DNA of 22,828 bases from JAWLCA01 sp050485905 (GTDB lineage Bacteria > Pseudomonadota > Alphaproteobacteria > Rhodobacterales > Rhodobacteraceae), in NCBI GenBank assembly GCA_050485905.1, contig JBJHCH010000052.1, positions 1-22,828 of the forward strand, read 5' to 3'. Shown piece by piece: positions 22,707 through 22,828 of this stretch (positions within the stretch are counted from its first letter, which is position 1; each line of letters starts with the position of its first letter). Both the position numbers and the translations under genes were made by a program. Under the pieces are notes generated by a model that was given only the letters and a program-made list of their open reading frames with translations, was not told the origin of the DNA and did not search any database.

Positions 22707-22828
22707 GGTCAGGACCCATTGATTGGCTTGATGCCGCGGCCCCTGCGTGATTCAAGACGCCGCGCTGACGGGGGGCACGATGAGCAATCTTTTCTGGCTG
22801 ACAGACGAGCAGATGGAGCGGCTGAAGC
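22707..22828 (+). mobile_element. Left end of an IS5-family insertion sequence, cut by the window edge
   Basis: The sequence CTAG (22703-22706) is followed by GGTCAGGACCCATTG, which I recognise as the terminal repeat type of IS5-family elements in Rhodobacterales that insert at CTAG or TA. The end contains the short palindrome GGGTC-AG-GACCC (22706-22717). A transposase begins 73 bases inside. The right end and the second target copy are outside the window. Confidence 0.7.
22780..22828 (+). CDS. IS5-family transposase, first 16 codons only
   Basis: The ATG at 22780 follows GGGGG and opens MSNLFWLTDEQMERLK, the typical N-terminus of IS5-family transposases of this bacterial group (the LTDEQ or LTEEQ start). 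The frame runs off the window. The protein would catalyse transposition of the element. Whether it is intact, or made by frameshifting from two frames as in many relatives, cannot be seen. Confidence 0.72.
   Translation, partial: MSNLFWLTDEQMERLK

Overview
The window reads as a chromosomal segment of a GC-rich alphaproteobacterium, most likely a marine or salt-tolerant member of the Rhodobacteraceae/Paracoccaceae. The grounds are the gene families (TRAP transporters, a bifunctional sat/cysC next to trxB and an AsnC/Lrp gene, an NAD-dependent molybdenum/tungsten formate dehydrogenase) and the strong G/C third-position bias. This is inference from gene content; no rRNA or other phylogenetic marker is present. 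Genes cover almost everything. The longest gap without a gene is about 210 bases (580-790). I saw no tRNA, rRNA or CRISPR array.

Region 1 (1-8081, + strand) is an ectoine/5-hydroxyectoine uptake and catabolism cluster. In order it holds the 3' part of a MocR-type regulator (enuR-like), the TRAP transporter uehA-uehB-uehC, a universal stress protein (TeaD-like), eutA, eutB, eutC and eutE (doeB). The order matches the known marine layout except that eutD/doeA, the ectoine hydrolase, is missing. Only 86 bases lie between eutC and eutE, where eutD would be expected. The transporter would import the osmolyte, EutABC would convert hydroxyectoine to ectoine, and EutE would deacetylate the ring-opened product, but the ring-opening enzyme must come from elsewhere. 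Strong hairpins lie just before and just after uehA.

Region 2 (8086-11556) is core metabolism: a minus-strand Lrp/AsnC regulator, then divergently trxB and a fused ATP sulfurylase/APS kinase. Together the last two serve sulfate activation and thioredoxin-dependent reduction.

Region 3 (11662-18854, minus strand) is a probable six-gene unit. A formate dehydrogenase beta subunit (fused NuoE-like and NuoF-like parts) comes first, followed by a small cupin protein, the catalytic alpha subunit, an SGNH hydrolase, a short-chain dehydrogenase and an S58/P1 family peptidase. The beta-cupin-alpha junctions and the SGNH-SDR junction are ATGA or TGATG overlaps. A perfect 11-bp inverted repeat with a 5-base spacer sits at the promoter, but no regulator gene is nearby.

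Region 4 (19001-22629, + strand) holds an EamA transporter, a HAD phosphatase, the YchF ATPase and trpA. The window ends in the left end of an IS5-family element whose transposase runs off the edge.
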